A stretch of DNA of 64,000 nucleotides, from positions 1 to 64,000 of the forward strand of contig NZ_AKKA01000073.1 of the NCBI RefSeq assembly GCF_000282035.1, given 5' to 3'. The stretch is from Rhizobium sp. CF122 (lineage in GTDB: Bacteria; Pseudomonadota; Alphaproteobacteria; Rhizobiales; Rhizobiaceae). The position numbers were made by a program, and so were the translations under genes. Numbering within the stretch: position 1 is the first letter of the stretch; each line of letters begins with the position of its first letter. The notes under the pieces are model-generated. The model worked only from the letters and a program-made list of their open reading frames with translations. It did no database searches and was not told the DNA's origin. Below are positions 35,126 to 43,880 of the stretch, one piece after another.

Positions 35126-35773
35126 TCAGGCGACCATGGCCATGTTGATCTTGCCGAGTTGGATCACCGCTTGCGTGCGGCTATCAACATTGAGCTTGAG
35201 CAGGATGGCCGAGACATGCGCCTTGATCGTCGCCTCCGAGACGCCGAGCTCATAGGCGATCTGCTTGTTGAGGAGGCCTTCCGCCAGCATCGTCAGCACG
35301 CGGCTCTGTTGCGGTGTCAGCGTATGCAACCGGTGGATCAGGTCGGCGACGTCAGGGTCCTGTTCCTGCCCGTCACTGTAGCTCTCCGGTGTGGCGATAT
35401 CGCCGGCGAGAACGGTCTGGATGCCGCGGCGAATGTCCTCGATCCCCGAGGATTTGGAGATGAAGCCGGATGCGCCGAGTTCCAGTGCGCGGCGGATCGT
35501 GGTCGTGTCGTCTGTTGCGGAGATGATGACGATCGGCAGTCCGGCAAATTCGGAGCGCAGCGCCATCAGGCCGGAGAAGCCGCTGACGCCAGGCATCGAC
35601 AGATCGAGCAGCATCAGGTCCGCTTCAGGGTGCTTCCCAGCGGCTATCCGTGCAGCGGCAAAATCGCCGGCTTCGACGATCTCAGGATGGCCTTCCATGC
35701 CGATCACCGCCTGGCGAAGCGCATCCCGGAAAAGCGGATGGTCGTCGGCGATGATGATTGTTTGTTCCTGCAT
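35126..35773 (-). CDS. LuxR-family response regulator (NarL class)
   Basis: A 215-residue regulator with an N-terminal receiver domain (IIIADDHPLFRDAL, phosphoacceptor Asp57 in LMLLDLSMPG, switch ISKSSG) and a C-terminal LuxR helix-turn-helix (LTPQQSRVLTMLAEGLLNKQIAYELGVSEATIKAHV split over residues about 150-190). No histidine kinase lies beside it, so its partner is elsewhere. The target genes are unknown. Confidence 0.9.
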   Translation of the reverse strand: MQEQTIIIADDHPLFRDALRQAVIGMEGHPEIVEAGDFAAARIAAGKHPEADLMLLDLSMPGVSGFSGLMALRSEFAGLPIVIISATDDTTTIRRALELGASGFISKSSGIEDIRRGIQTVLAGDIATPESYSDGQEQDPDVADLIHRLHTLTPQQSRVLTMLAEGLLNKQIAYELGVSEATIKAHVSAILLKLNVDSRTQAVIQLGKINMAMVA

Positions 35774-35860
35774 CGATGGCTCCCTCCCAAGAGATCGATC
35801 GCCACGTCATGCCTCGTGCTCCCACGATACATGCCGCCATTCTGATATGACTATACCAAA

Positions 35861-36259
35861 TCATGTCTTTTGCGGAAGGGCGTTACGCTCCTCTTCGCTT
35901 TGGAATTCCTTGACTATCCCCATGAAGCTGCGCATCCAGCGCTCCATGATGCCGATCGAGCGGTCGATTTCCGCGTCTGAGGGCAGGGCCTTGTTGACGA
36001 TGCTTTTGTTCTCCAGCGCCGTGACGCGGGCCGAAAGCCGGTCAAGCTCCTGTTCATAAGCGGCGCGCTCATCGGCAGCCATTCGGCAGACGAGAGTGCC
36101 GTCCTTCTCCTCGCAGAGTGACATGGCGCCGGTCTGTCGGTCGAGGCGTACGAAGTGCTCGCCGCTGCGCTCCAGTTGGAAGCGGGACGTTTCGGCTTCG
36201 GTCGCGTGGACGCCGAGCGGCAGAAGAAGCGCGAAAAGGCCGAGTGCGATATGTCTCAT
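35861..36259 (-). CDS. Exported hypothetical protein with coiled coil
   Basis: A 132-residue protein with a signal peptide (MRHIALGLFALLLPLGVHA). The mature start TSRFQLERSGEHFVRLDRQTGAMSLC contains a short repeated beta pattern with one cysteine pair (SLCEEKDGTLVC). A coiled coil near residues 70-95 follows. ATG 36259 has the strong ribosome site GGAGGAAACC. I recognise it as a conserved rhizobial periplasmic protein without known function. Confidence 0.72.
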   Translation of the reverse strand: MRHIALGLFALLLPLGVHATEAETSRFQLERSGEHFVRLDRQTGAMSLCEEKDGTLVCRMAADERAAYEQELDRLSARVTALENKSIVNKALPSDAEIDRSIGIMERWMRSFMGIVKEFQSEEERNALPQKT

Positions 36260-36367
36260 GGTTTCCTCCGGAAATTTCGGTGGCCGCCGCATTTTTTACG
36301 GCGAGGCGTGGACATCGCCGTCGCTTTGCGGCAAAGCCCGGGAAAGACCAGCCAATCTGAGGCCATC

Positions 36368-36721
36368 ATGACCCTGACACCCACGCTTTACAAGATCGTG
36401 ACGGAAACGCTCTGGCAGGAGGCGAGGGCAGCCGGCATCTTCCGGGGCGCCGCGATCGACCTCACGGACGGCTATATCCACTTCTCGACGGCCGCCCAGG
36501 TCAGGCAGACGGCGGCACTCTATTTCGTCGGCCAGACGGGACTTCTGCTCGTGGCCGTCGATGGCAGAGAGTTGGGCGACAAGCTCGTTTTCGAACCTTC
36601 ACGCGGCGGCGATCTCTTCCCGCATCTCTATGCCGATCTGCCGTTCTCAGCCGTTCTATGGGAAAAGCCGCTGCCGCTCGATGCCGCCGGCCAGCATATC
36701 TTTCCGGACCTTCAGCCATGA
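36368..36721 (+). CDS. DUF952 family protein
   Basis: A 117-residue cytoplasmic protein of the DUF952 family: LYKIVTETLWQEARAAGIFRGAAIDLTDGYIHFSTAAQV is the conserved N-terminal block, including the GYIHFST signature, and WEKPLPLDAAGQH lies near the C-terminus. The molecular function of the family is unknown. The stop overlaps the pyrD start (ATGA), so the two genes are translationally coupled, a pairing common in rhizobia. Confidence 0.9.
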   Translation: MTLTPTLYKIVTETLWQEARAAGIFRGAAIDLTDGYIHFSTAAQVRQTAALYFVGQTGLLLVAVDGRELGDKLVFEPSRGGDLFPHLYADLPFSAVLWEKPLPLDAAGQHIFPDLQP

Positions 36722-37806
36722 TCGATCTCTTCAAGCAAGCAGCCCGCAAGGGTCTCTTCCTTTTGGATCCGGAGACCGCGCACGGCATGTCAATTGCCGC
36801 GTTGAAGGCAGGTGCCGTTCCAGCCTGCCGGATCGCCCCCGATCCGCGCCTGCGGCAGAGCGTTGCCGGGCTGGATTTCGCCAACCCGATCGGTATGGCC
36901 GCCGGCTATGACAAGAATGCCGAGGTGCCGGAAGCGCTGCTGAAGATCGGCTTCGGCTTTACCGAGATCGGCACCGTGACGCCGAAGCCACAGCCCGGCA
37001 ATCCGCGCCCGCGCATCTTCCGGCTGGTCGAGGATGAAGCAGTCATCAATCGCCTCGGCTTCAACAACGAAGGCCACGACGCAGCCTTCGCGCGCCTGTC
37101 GGCCATCCGCGGCAACGGTATGATCGGCGTCAACATAGGCGCCAACAAGGACAGCGAGGACCGCATCGGCGATTATGTCCTCGGTATCCGCCGTTTCTAT
37201 TCTGTTGCGCGCTATTTCACCGCCAACATTTCCTCGCCGAACACGCCGGGCCTGCGCGATCTGCAGGCGCGCGAAAGCCTTGCCGCGCTGCTGTCGGCGG
37301 TGCTTGCCGCCCGCGATGCCGAAGCAGAAAAGGCAGGCAGAAAGATCCCGGTCTTCCTGAAGATTGCTCCCGACCTTACGGCCGAGGGCCTGGACGACAT
37401 CGCCACAGAGGCGCTGTCGCACGCGCTGGACGGTCTGATCGTTTCGAACACCACGCTTTCCCGCGACGGCCTTAGGGATCAGCGCCAGGCGAAGGAAGCG
37501 GGTGGGCTTTCCGGCAAGCCGCTGTTCGACAAATCGACCGTCGTTCTGGCAAAGATGCGCAAGCGCGTCGGCCCGGCTCTGCCGATCATCGGCGTCGGCG
37601 GCGTCTCATCGGCCGAAACGGCGCTCGAAAAGATCAAGGCCGGTGCCGATCTCGTGCAGCTCTATTCCTGCATGGTTTACGAAGGGCCGGGCCTGCCGGG
37701 CACCATCGTTCGCGGTCTCTCGAAACTGCTCGATCGCGAGCAGGTGAGATCGATCCGCGATCTCAGGGATGCGAGGACGGATTACTGGGCGGCGCGGAAC
37801 GTTTGA
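36718..37806 (+). CDS. pyrD: Dihydroorotate dehydrogenase (quinone), class 2
   Basis: A 362-residue FMN enzyme of pyrimidine synthesis, bound to the inner membrane through its N-terminal helices and using quinone as acceptor. Class 2 features are the N-terminal extension (LLDPETAHGMSIAAL), PIGMAAGYDKNAE, the active-site Ser region YFTANISSPNTPGLRDLQ and the FMN-phosphate loop IIGVGGVSSAETALEKIKAGADLVQLYS. ATG 36718 overlaps the DUF952 stop. Its 3-prime end overlaps the convergent MATE gene by 25 bases. Confidence 0.96.
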   Translation: MIDLFKQAARKGLFLLDPETAHGMSIAALKAGAVPACRIAPDPRLRQSVAGLDFANPIGMAAGYDKNAEVPEALLKIGFGFTEIGTVTPKPQPGNPRPRIFRLVEDEAVINRLGFNNEGHDAAFARLSAIRGNGMIGVNIGANKDSEDRIGDYVLGIRRFYSVARYFTANISSPNTPGLRDLQARESLAALLSAVLAARDAEAEKAGRKIPVFLKIAPDLTAEGLDDIATEALSHALDGLIVSNTTLSRDGLRDQRQAKEAGGLSGKPLFDKSTVVLAKMRKRVGPALPIIGVGGVSSAETALEKIKAGADLVQLYSCMVYEGPGLPGTIVRGLSKLLDREQVRSIRDLRDARTDYWAARNV

Positions 37807-39128
37807 TCGGCCCGGGGCCGGACGAGCATCGCCAGGAAGACACCGCGAAACAGCAGGAAGCCGTTCATCGCCAGCCATAGGCCGTGGTTGCTAAACAGCG
37901 GCACGAAGACAGCCAGGGCCATGAGATAGCCGGCAAACGACATCAGCATCCGGTTGCGCATGTCGGTCGACCATGTGGCGCCGATGAACACGCCATCCAT
38001 CAGGAAGGCCAGCGCACCGGTGAGCCCGGTGACGGCGGCCCAGGGCAGGTAGGTTTCGGCCGCCTGCTGCACCTCCGGCGATGTGGTCAGCACGGAGATC
38101 AGCCAGGGACCGGCCAGCAGGAAGAACACCGAGATTATACCGGCAAGCCCGAAGGACCAGAGCGCCGTCAGCTTCAGGCCGCGGTCGAAGGCCGGCCGGT
38201 AGCGCGCACCGATCGCTCGCCCGGTGATCTGTTCGGCCGCGTTGGCAAGCCCGTCGAGATAGTATCCGGAGAGCAAAAAGAAGTTCATCAGTACGGCGTT
38301 GGCAGCAAGCGTCACCGCCCCGAAGCTCGTGCCGATCCTTGTCATGACAGTGAAAGCGGCCAGCAGCACAAAAGTGCGGATCAGGATGTCGCGGTTCAGC
38401 GCGAAGAGTTCGGCCAACCGGTGCCGCGAGAAGATTTCCGCACGCGTCGGCCGGTCCGTGCGATCGAAGCCGCTGAGGACGATCAACAGGCCCACGACGG
38501 CACCGGCCGTCTCGCCGACCATCGTGCCCCAGGCGACGCCCGCCACGCCCCAGTCGAGCCAGAGACCAAGGAAGATCGCAGGCACGATGTTGATGCCGTT
38601 GATGATCGTCTGCAGCAGAAGACCGACGCTGCCCTGGCCGCGGCCGAGCACGAAGCCGAGGATCGCATAATTGGCGAGTGCCGCCGGCCCGGCAAGGATG
38701 CGGATGGAGAAATAGGTGCTGGTCGCGGCGGCGACGGCGCTCTCCGGTCCCATCAGTTTCAGCCCCGCTGCGAGAAGCAGCGGCGAAAGACAGAGAAGCC
38801 CCACGCCGCAGCCGAGCGCCGAGATCAGCGCTCGCCAGAAAACGCCTTGTTGAGCATGCCGGTCACGCCGGCCGAAGGCCTGCGCCGTCAGACCGGTAGT
38901 AGAGGCACGCAGAAAGTTGAAGCTGCCGAGAATCAGGTCGAAGAGCATGGCGCCGATCGCCAGCCCCGCCAGAGCGTCCGGCTGGCCCATGTGCCCAACG
39001 ACGCCGGTGCCGACGAGGCCGAGCAGCGGCGTGGTGATGAAGCCGAGCGTCATTGGGATCGCGATCGACAGCACCAACCGGTGCGTCACGTCGAATGCCA
39101 GCCTGTTCTCGTGACCGTGCGTATCCAT
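37782..39128 (-). CDS. MATE family efflux transporter (DinF-like)
   Basis: A 448-residue integral membrane protein with about twelve transmembrane segments and two homologous halves, the layout of MATE drug/sodium antiporters. N-terminal signatures are IAIPMTLGFITTPLLGLVGTGVVGHMG and LRASTTGLTAQAFGRRD, which place it with the DinF/NorM branch. The substrate is unknown. ATG 39128 follows AGAGGC; 36 more codons of open frame lie upstream without support. Confidence 0.9.
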   Translation of the reverse strand: MDTHGHENRLAFDVTHRLVLSIAIPMTLGFITTPLLGLVGTGVVGHMGQPDALAGLAIGAMLFDLILGSFNFLRASTTGLTAQAFGRRDRHAQQGVFWRALISALGCGVGLLCLSPLLLAAGLKLMGPESAVAAATSTYFSIRILAGPAALANYAILGFVLGRGQGSVGLLLQTIINGINIVPAIFLGLWLDWGVAGVAWGTMVGETAGAVVGLLIVLSGFDRTDRPTRAEIFSRHRLAELFALNRDILIRTFVLLAAFTVMTRIGTSFGAVTLAANAVLMNFFLLSGYYLDGLANAAEQITGRAIGARYRPAFDRGLKLTALWSFGLAGIISVFFLLAGPWLISVLTTSPEVQQAAETYLPWAAVTGLTGALAFLMDGVFIGATWSTDMRNRMLMSFAGYLMALAVFVPLFSNHGLWLAMNGFLLFRGVFLAMLVRPRADQTFRAAQ

Positions 39129-39159
39129 GTCTGCCTCTGAGAGGCGAGGCAGAATCGCC

Positions 39160-39657
39160 TCAGCCGGAAAGCACCATGGCCCAGTAGGGGACGTTTCTGG
39201 AAGCGGAATTGCGCGCCACTGCAACGCCCAAGCCATTATAGCGACCGAGCATGTTTTCCAAGTGGTGCGGAGAGTTGATCCAGGCGGTTACGACTGATGG
39301 CACCGATTGCTGCCCGGCTGCGATGTTTTCCGCGGCCGGCATCTGCACGCCGCTTGCCTTGACGCGCGGTGCGAAGCCGTCGCCGATGCCCATCACGTGT
39401 TTCATCCTGCCGGCAGACGCCATGCGCTTTGCCTGAAACATCGCCGCATCCTTAGCCGCGGAATCTGCCGAAAGCGGCGGCAAGCCGCTCTTGGCGCGCA
39501 ACTGGTTGACGAGCGGCAATGCGTCCGCCGTCTCGTCCTGGCCGTCTGATGGGTTGGAGGATAGCTGGGGCGCGGTGGTACAGCTCGCAATACCGGCAAC
39601 CAATACGAGGCCGGACATGTGCAGCAGGCCGCGCCGTGAGAGAATGAGAGAGGTCAT
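39160..39657 (-). CDS. CAP-domain lipoprotein
   Basis: A 165-residue exported protein. The N-terminus LSRRGLLHMSGLVLVAGIASC combines a twin-arginine-like motif with a lipobox ending at Cys. The CAP/SCP fold is shown by LVNQLRAKSGLPPLSADSAAKDAAMFQAKRM, GVQMPAAENIAAG and VVTAWINSPHHLENML, with the conserved histidine and glutamate positions. CAP proteins in bacteria are extracellular or periplasmic with diverse or unknown roles. It is directly downstream of a small membrane-protein gene (39659-39925) with one base between them. Confidence 0.85.
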   Translation of the reverse strand: MTSLILSRRGLLHMSGLVLVAGIASCTTAPQLSSNPSDGQDETADALPLVNQLRAKSGLPPLSADSAAKDAAMFQAKRMASAGRMKHVMGIGDGFAPRVKASGVQMPAAENIAAGQQSVPSVVTAWINSPHHLENMLGRYNGLGVAVARNSASRNVPYWAMVLSG

Positions 39658-39658
39658 G

Positions 39659-39925
39659 TTACCGCCGATAGCTGAAGAGACGGATGAGAAGGAAGACGGG
39701 AATGACAACTGTTGCGCCGAGCAGCAGATAGTCGCCAACGCGTCCAAGAGCGGAGAAGCCGCGATGCCAGACTTCCAGAACGAAATTGCGGAAGCCATAG
39801 ATGAAGTCGAGCGGCGCCCAGCCGAACACGGCCATGATGAAGCCGACGATCAGCGATACGACCAAAAGCTTGACCAATGTACGGCCGACGGAATCGCCGA
39901 GAAACTTGTTCACCTGATCGGACAT
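39659..39925 (-). CDS. Small two-helix membrane protein (DUF6460-like)
   Basis: An 88-residue protein with two transmembrane segments: LVKLLVVSLIVGFIMAVFGW and a second near residues 60-80 (YLLLGATVVIPVFLLIRLF). The N-terminus MSDQVNKFLGDSVGRTL matches a family common in Rhizobiaceae. The start ATG 39925 follows CAGGAG; a longer frame upstream lacks a ribosome site. Its stop is one base from the CAP lipoprotein start, so they are cotranscribed. No function is known. Confidence 0.8.
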   Translation of the reverse strand: MSDQVNKFLGDSVGRTLVKLLVVSLIVGFIMAVFGWAPLDFIYGFRNFVLEVWHRGFSALGRVGDYLLLGATVVIPVFLLIRLFSYRR

Positions 39926-40071
39926 GCGCCATCTCCTGTTTATCCCTGAAATACGGGCGCGAATCGTCGCTCGCAAGCCTTTTTCAGATCTGGCGCCTCC
40001 GCCTCTGAAATAGGACTTGAGTTTTTTTGTGGCCGCCGCCAAATGCGGACCGATCACAACAGGTCTTCACC

Positions 40072-41004
40072 ATGCAGCCCAACCAGCTCACTTCAGGCGA
40101 CGTCATCGCCGATCGCCGCGCCGATTACGCCAAGATGCTCGACGAAGGCGGCGAGCCGGATGCGGCCGCCGAATTGATGGAGCAGGCGCTGGAGCTTGCG
40201 CCGCGCTGGGCGGCCGGCTGGTATCGGCTCGCGGGTTACCGTGAGAAGGCAGGCGACAAGGTCGGCGCGATCGAAGCCTACCGGCAGACCTTGGAGGTCA
40301 GTCCGGACGATATCTTCGGCGCCGAACTCAAGCTCGCTTTGTTTGGCGATGTCGAGACGCCGGACCAGCCGCCGAGCAGCTATGTCGAGCGGCTGTTCGA
40401 CGACTATGCGGATCGTTTCGAGACCTCGCTCGTGGAAAAACTGGATTATAGCGTCCCGGCCAAGCTTGCGGCACTCGTTGCCACAACCGGCAGGCAGTAT
40501 AAGCTCGCCGTTGATCTCGGTTGCGGCACTGGCTTGCTGGGACCGGAGATCCGCGATCGCGTTGCGCGTCTCGAGGGCTTCGACCTGTCGCAGAACATGC
40601 TTGCCAAGGCGGCCGACAAGCATGTCTACGATCACCTGGCACAGGCCGACCTGTCGCTGGTGCCGGATGCGACGGGTCTCTTTGCCGAAAGCGCGATGCA
40701 TCGTGCCGACCTCGTCACTGCGGCGGATGTGCTGATGTACCTCGGCAATCTCGAGAGCGTGTTCAAGGTTGTTTCAGCGCTTGTTGTACCGGGCGCCGAT
40801 TTCGCTTTTTCGGTCGAGGATGCCGCAGGGAGAGATGGCTTCCATCTCGCGCCGTCGCTGCGCTACGCCCATTCCGAAAGCTACGTCCGCGCCCTCTGCG
40901 CCCGCTATGGTCTTGATGTCAGCGCCGTCAGCAAGACGGCCATTCGCAAAGATGGCGCAAACGTTATTTCAGGCATTCTGTTCCTTACGCGCAAGGCGGC
41001 ATAG
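40072..41004 (+). CDS. TPR-containing SAM-dependent methyltransferase
   Basis: A 310-residue protein. Residues about 10-90 form two tetratricopeptide repeats (GEPDAAAELMEQALELAPRWAAGWYRLAGY and KVGAIEAYRQTLEVSPDD). The rest is a class I methyltransferase with motif I AVDLGCGTGLLGPEI, LEGFDLSQNML and VTAADVLMYLGNLESV. Such fusions are annotated as predicted methyltransferases with a TPR scaffold; the substrate is unknown. ATG 40072 is used. Confidence 0.85.
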   Translation: MQPNQLTSGDVIADRRADYAKMLDEGGEPDAAAELMEQALELAPRWAAGWYRLAGYREKAGDKVGAIEAYRQTLEVSPDDIFGAELKLALFGDVETPDQPPSSYVERLFDDYADRFETSLVEKLDYSVPAKLAALVATTGRQYKLAVDLGCGTGLLGPEIRDRVARLEGFDLSQNMLAKAADKHVYDHLAQADLSLVPDATGLFAESAMHRADLVTAADVLMYLGNLESVFKVVSALVVPGADFAFSVEDAAGRDGFHLAPSLRYAHSESYVRALCARYGLDVSAVSKTAIRKDGANVISGILFLTRKAA

Positions 41005-41214
41005 CGGAACGATTCTTGCGAAGTGATTATAGGTCAGCATTGCTTACGTATTTCACTTGATTGCAGTGCAAAATCGCCTGATAATCCTACGCAATTCGCC
41101 GCAGCACGGGGGCGCTCGCAAGAGCCCGAAAACGCCCGGCATCATTCATTATCACTTTTGTCCCGCTCTGATCTCTCCAAGTGCGCTGGACTCGTTTGCC
41201 GTTTGGGGATCACA

Positions 41215-41850
41215 ATGGCACAACTTTTCAATGCTCTCGGCTTCTGGAACACCAGCGCCACCCGCCATACCCTCATCGAAGATGTTCAAGGCATTTTCTC
41301 CGGCAGCCTCATTGCGGCGCTCGGGCTCTATATGCTGGCCAGCGCGGGTCTGCTGACCGGCAGCACGGCCGGCATCGCGTTCCTGCTCCACTATGCCTTC
41401 GGGGTAAACTTCGGCCTCGCCTTCTTCCTGCTCAACCTGCCGTTCTTCTATCTGTCCTGGACACGCCTCGGTATGGCCTTCACGGTAAAGACCTTCATTG
41501 CCATCGGCCTGACATCCCTCATGACCAGCCTGCAGCCGAAGGTCATGGCCATTTCCGCCATCCACCCGGCCTGGGCAGCCCTTCTCGGTGGTCTTTTGCT
41601 GGGGTTCGGCCTTCTGGCGCTCTATCGCCACCGCGCCAGTCTCGGTGGCGTCGGCATTCTCGGCATCTACGTGCAGGAGCGCTTCGGCATCCGCGCCGGC
41701 CTCGTACAGATGGCGATCGACCTCTGCGTGCTGGCCGCTGCTTTCTTCGTCGCCACCCCGCCCGTGGTCTTCTATTCGGTTCTCGGCGCGGTGGTGCTGA
41801 ACCTTTTCGTGGCGATCAACCACCGGGCCGATCGCTATATCGCGCTCTAA
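41215..41850 (+). CDS. YitT family membrane protein
   Basis: A 211-residue protein with five to six transmembrane segments. The start is followed by DVQGIFSGSLIAALGLYMLASAGLLTGSTAGIAFLLHYAFGVNFGLAFFLLNLPFF, typical of the YitT (DUF161) membrane domain without the C-terminal DUF2179. The function is unknown. The frame is open for 64 codons upstream, but ATG 41215 begins the conserved part. A GC-rich hairpin follows the stop. Confidence 0.85.
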   Translation: MAQLFNALGFWNTSATRHTLIEDVQGIFSGSLIAALGLYMLASAGLLTGSTAGIAFLLHYAFGVNFGLAFFLLNLPFFYLSWTRLGMAFTVKTFIAIGLTSLMTSLQPKVMAISAIHPAWAALLGGLLLGFGLLALYRHRASLGGVGILGIYVQERFGIRAGLVQMAIDLCVLAAAFFVATPPVVFYSVLGAVVLNLFVAINHRADRYIAL

Positions 41851-41855
41851 ACACG

Positions 41856-41885
41856 CCCCCTCTCCCCGTCGGACGGGAAGAGGGG
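41856..41885. terminator. GC-rich hairpin between yitT-like and AhpD-like genes
   Basis: CCCCTCTCCCCGTC and GACGGGAAGAGGGG form a nearly perfect stem with a short loop between two convergent genes. It lacks a clear U-tract. Similar CCCTCTCC...GGAGAGGG hairpins are frequent between rhizobial genes and probably end both transcripts. Confidence 0.65.
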
Positions 41886-41896
41886 AAACGCGATTG

Positions 41897-42358
41897 TCAT
41901 GCAGCCTGTGCTGGCTTGTCGATCGGGTGCTGCGAGCGGAAGCCGACGGCTAGCCGGTTCCACACATTGATCGTGCCGATTGCGAGCGTGATCTTGGTGA
42001 TCTCTTCTTCGGTGAAGTGGGTCTTCAGGGCTTCGAAGTCGGCGTCCGGTGCACCGGTTTCGGCGATGCGAGTAACGGCGTCGACCCAGCCGAGGAGGGC
42101 GCGTTCCTTGGCGTCATAGACCGGCGATTCCCGCCACACGCACATCAGGTTGATCCACTGTTCGCTCAGCCCGTCGTGCCGGGATTCCTTCACATGCATG
42201 TCGACGCAGTAGGCGCAGCCGTTGATCTGCGAGGCGCGCAGCTTGATCAGATGGATGAAACGGCGCTCGAGGCCGGATGTCTGAACATACTGCTCGAGGG
42301 CGGCAACGGCCTTGTAAGCGTCCGGCGAAGCCTTTGCGAAATTGAAACGTGCTTGCAT
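41897..42358 (-). CDS. AhpD-like carboxymuconolactone decarboxylase family protein
   Basis: A 153-residue all-alpha peroxidase-like protein with the CxxC pair and distal His in INGCAYCVDMHVKESRHDG, the catalytic signature of the AhpD group. Such proteins act as alkylhydroperoxidases or thiol-disulfide reductases. Two ATGs lie two codons apart; the second (42358) has AGGAG at proper spacing. The Rrf2 regulator gene lies 27 bases upstream in the same operon, so control by redox or Fe-S state is likely. Confidence 0.88.
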   Translation of the reverse strand: MQARFNFAKASPDAYKAVAALEQYVQTSGLERRFIHLIKLRASQINGCAYCVDMHVKESRHDGLSEQWINLMCVWRESPVYDAKERALLGWVDAVTRIAETGAPDADFEALKTHFTEEEITKITLAIGTINVWNRLAVGFRSQHPIDKPAQAA

Positions 42359-42385
42359 GCTCATTCTCCTTTTGGGTTGGGCGGC

Positions 42386-42886
42386 TCAGCGAGCCGCTCT
42401 GCGTTCATTCATTTCAAGGAAGGCGCAGCCGCGGGCGGCAATGCCGCCGTCGTCATCAGCAGCGAGCTGCGCCATGATGTCGGCGATGCTGGTCTTGGCG
42501 AGTTCGGCGCGGTAGACGCGCTCGGCCCTCAGCATCGCCGCGCTGATCTGGCATGGCTTCGTGAAGTAGCGCGCCGGCAACTGGTTCGGTCCGCGCTGGC
42601 GGATCTCGCTGCAACGGAACGCCGGCTCCGGCCCTTCGACCGCGAGGACGATATCGAGGAGGCTGATCTCTTCCGTCGGCTTCGCCAGCCTGTATCCGCC
42701 TTTCGGCCCGGGAACCGTGCTCACGATGCCGGCACCCGAAAGCGCCTGCAGGTGCTTCAGAAGATAGCTCGTCGAGACGCCATGGAATTCCGCCAGCGCG
42801 GCGGCTGAAAGCACGCCGCCTTCTGACAGACCGGCCAGCATCGCGACGCTGTGTATCGCCTGCTCGACGCCATCACCCAGTTTCAT
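42386..42886 (-). CDS. Rrf2 family transcriptional regulator
   Basis: A 166-residue winged-helix regulator. The N-terminal DNA-binding part has LSAAALAEFHGVSTSYLLKHLQAL and the wing VPGPKGGYRLAKP. Cysteines in FRCSEI, KPCQI and the C-terminal GCAF may bind an Fe-S cluster or sense redox state. It heads an operon with the AhpD-like gene. A TGGATA-N5-TATCCA palindrome 21 bases upstream of its ATG is a likely autoregulatory operator. Confidence 0.88.
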   Translation of the reverse strand: MKLGDGVEQAIHSVAMLAGLSEGGVLSAAALAEFHGVSTSYLLKHLQALSGAGIVSTVPGPKGGYRLAKPTEEISLLDIVLAVEGPEPAFRCSEIRQRGPNQLPARYFTKPCQISAAMLRAERVYRAELAKTSIADIMAQLAADDDGGIAARGCAFLEMNERRAAR

Positions 42887-42906
42887 CGCACCATCCCCTC
42901 AATTCG

Positions 42907-42923
42907 TGGATAAAAAATATCCA
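42907..42923. promoter_or_regulatory. Putative operator of the Rrf2/AhpD-like operon
   Basis: Perfect inverted repeat TGGATA, AAAAA spacer, TATCCA, 21 bases before the Rrf2 ATG. Its position so close to the start fits repression by the Rrf2 protein itself. Confidence 0.55.
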
Positions 42924-43061
42924 TGATTATCAGTGATGTCAAGCAGGCATATGCGAGGGATCGAATAGAAAGGGCGTTGCACACGTCTGGGGTTGTGAAG
43001 CGGCAAGGATTCGCTAAAGTCGAAGTTGTTGGGCAAAAACAATTCCAATAAGGGAACAGCA

Positions 43062-43817
43062 ATGAGAAAGACGATTTTCCTGACGGCCGCTGCCTGGCTT
43101 GCAGCGACGCACCTCGCATCTGCCGAGGATACGATCCGCATCGCAACGGAGGGCGCCTATCCTCCCTTCAACTACGTCGAATCCGACGGCAGCCTGAAGG
43201 GTCTCGACGTCGACATGGCCAATGCGCTCTGCGAGGAGATGAAGGCCAAGTGCACGATCGTCGCGCAGGATTGGGACGGCATCATCCCCGGGCTTCTGGC
43301 CAAGAAGTATGATGCCATCATTGCGTCGATGAGCATCACTGATGAGCGCAAGAAGCAGATCGACTTCACGAACAAGTACTACACCACGCCGCTCGCGGTC
43401 GCCGTGCCGAAGGACAGCGCGCTGAAGGGCGTCAGCGTCGAGGACATGAAGGGCAAGGTCGTCGGTGCGCAGGGGTCGACCACGCAGGCCGACTACGCCA
43501 ACGACGTCTACGCCAAGGGCGGCGCCGAGGCGAAGATGTACCCGACGCAGGATGAAGCCGTGGCCGACCTGCAGAACGGCCGCATGGATGCGCTGATCTC
43601 CGACAAGTTCGTGGTGGTCGACTGGCTGAACAAGGCCGGCAAGGATTGCTGCAAGCTGCTCGGCGACGTGCCGGGCACGGAAACGCAGGCCGGTATCGGC
43701 ATCCGCCAGGGCGAGACCGAGCTGAAGGAGCGCTTCAACAAGGCGATCGACGCGCTCGTCGCCAGCGGCAAGTACAAGGAAATCACCAAGAAGTACTTCC
43801 CCTTCGATATCTACTGA
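43062..43817 (+). CDS. Amino-acid ABC transporter substrate-binding protein (lysine/arginine/ornithine type)
   Basis: A 251-residue family 3 binding protein. The signal peptide ends after LASA. The mature part begins EDTIRIATEGAYPPFNYVESDGSLKGLDVDMANALC and continues with WDGIIPGLLAKKYDAIIASMSITDERKKQIDFTNKYY, typical of cationic or polar amino-acid receptors. The start ATG 43062 follows AAGGGA. No permease genes are adjacent, but the next gene encodes a D-amino-acid-dehydrogenase-like enzyme, which suggests uptake and oxidation of a shared amino acid. Confidence 0.9.
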   Translation: MRKTIFLTAAAWLAATHLASAEDTIRIATEGAYPPFNYVESDGSLKGLDVDMANALCEEMKAKCTIVAQDWDGIIPGLLAKKYDAIIASMSITDERKKQIDFTNKYYTTPLAVAVPKDSALKGVSVEDMKGKVVGAQGSTTQADYANDVYAKGGAEAKMYPTQDEAVADLQNGRMDALISDKFVVVDWLNKAGKDCCKLLGDVPGTETQAGIGIRQGETELKERFNKAIDALVASGKYKEITKKYFPFDIY

Positions 43818-43835
43818 TCGCTTGCCGATCCAATC

Positions 43836-43860
43836 GCGCGGAGGCCGCAAGCCTCCGCGC
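43836..43860 (+). terminator. Hairpin after the substrate-binding protein gene
   Basis: Perfect 9-bp arms GCGCGGAGG / CCTCCGCGC with a 7-base loop, 20 bases before the next gene and without a U-tract. It probably stabilises the binding-protein message or partly attenuates readthrough. Confidence 0.6.
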
Positions 43861-43880
43861 CCTTTGACCAAGTCCATCCG

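Noticed and set aside
37884..39140. 418-codon open frame on the plus strand
   Set aside because: Antisense to the MATE transporter gene; strongly hydrophilic with repeated Asp/Gln/Arg, typical of the complement of a membrane protein.
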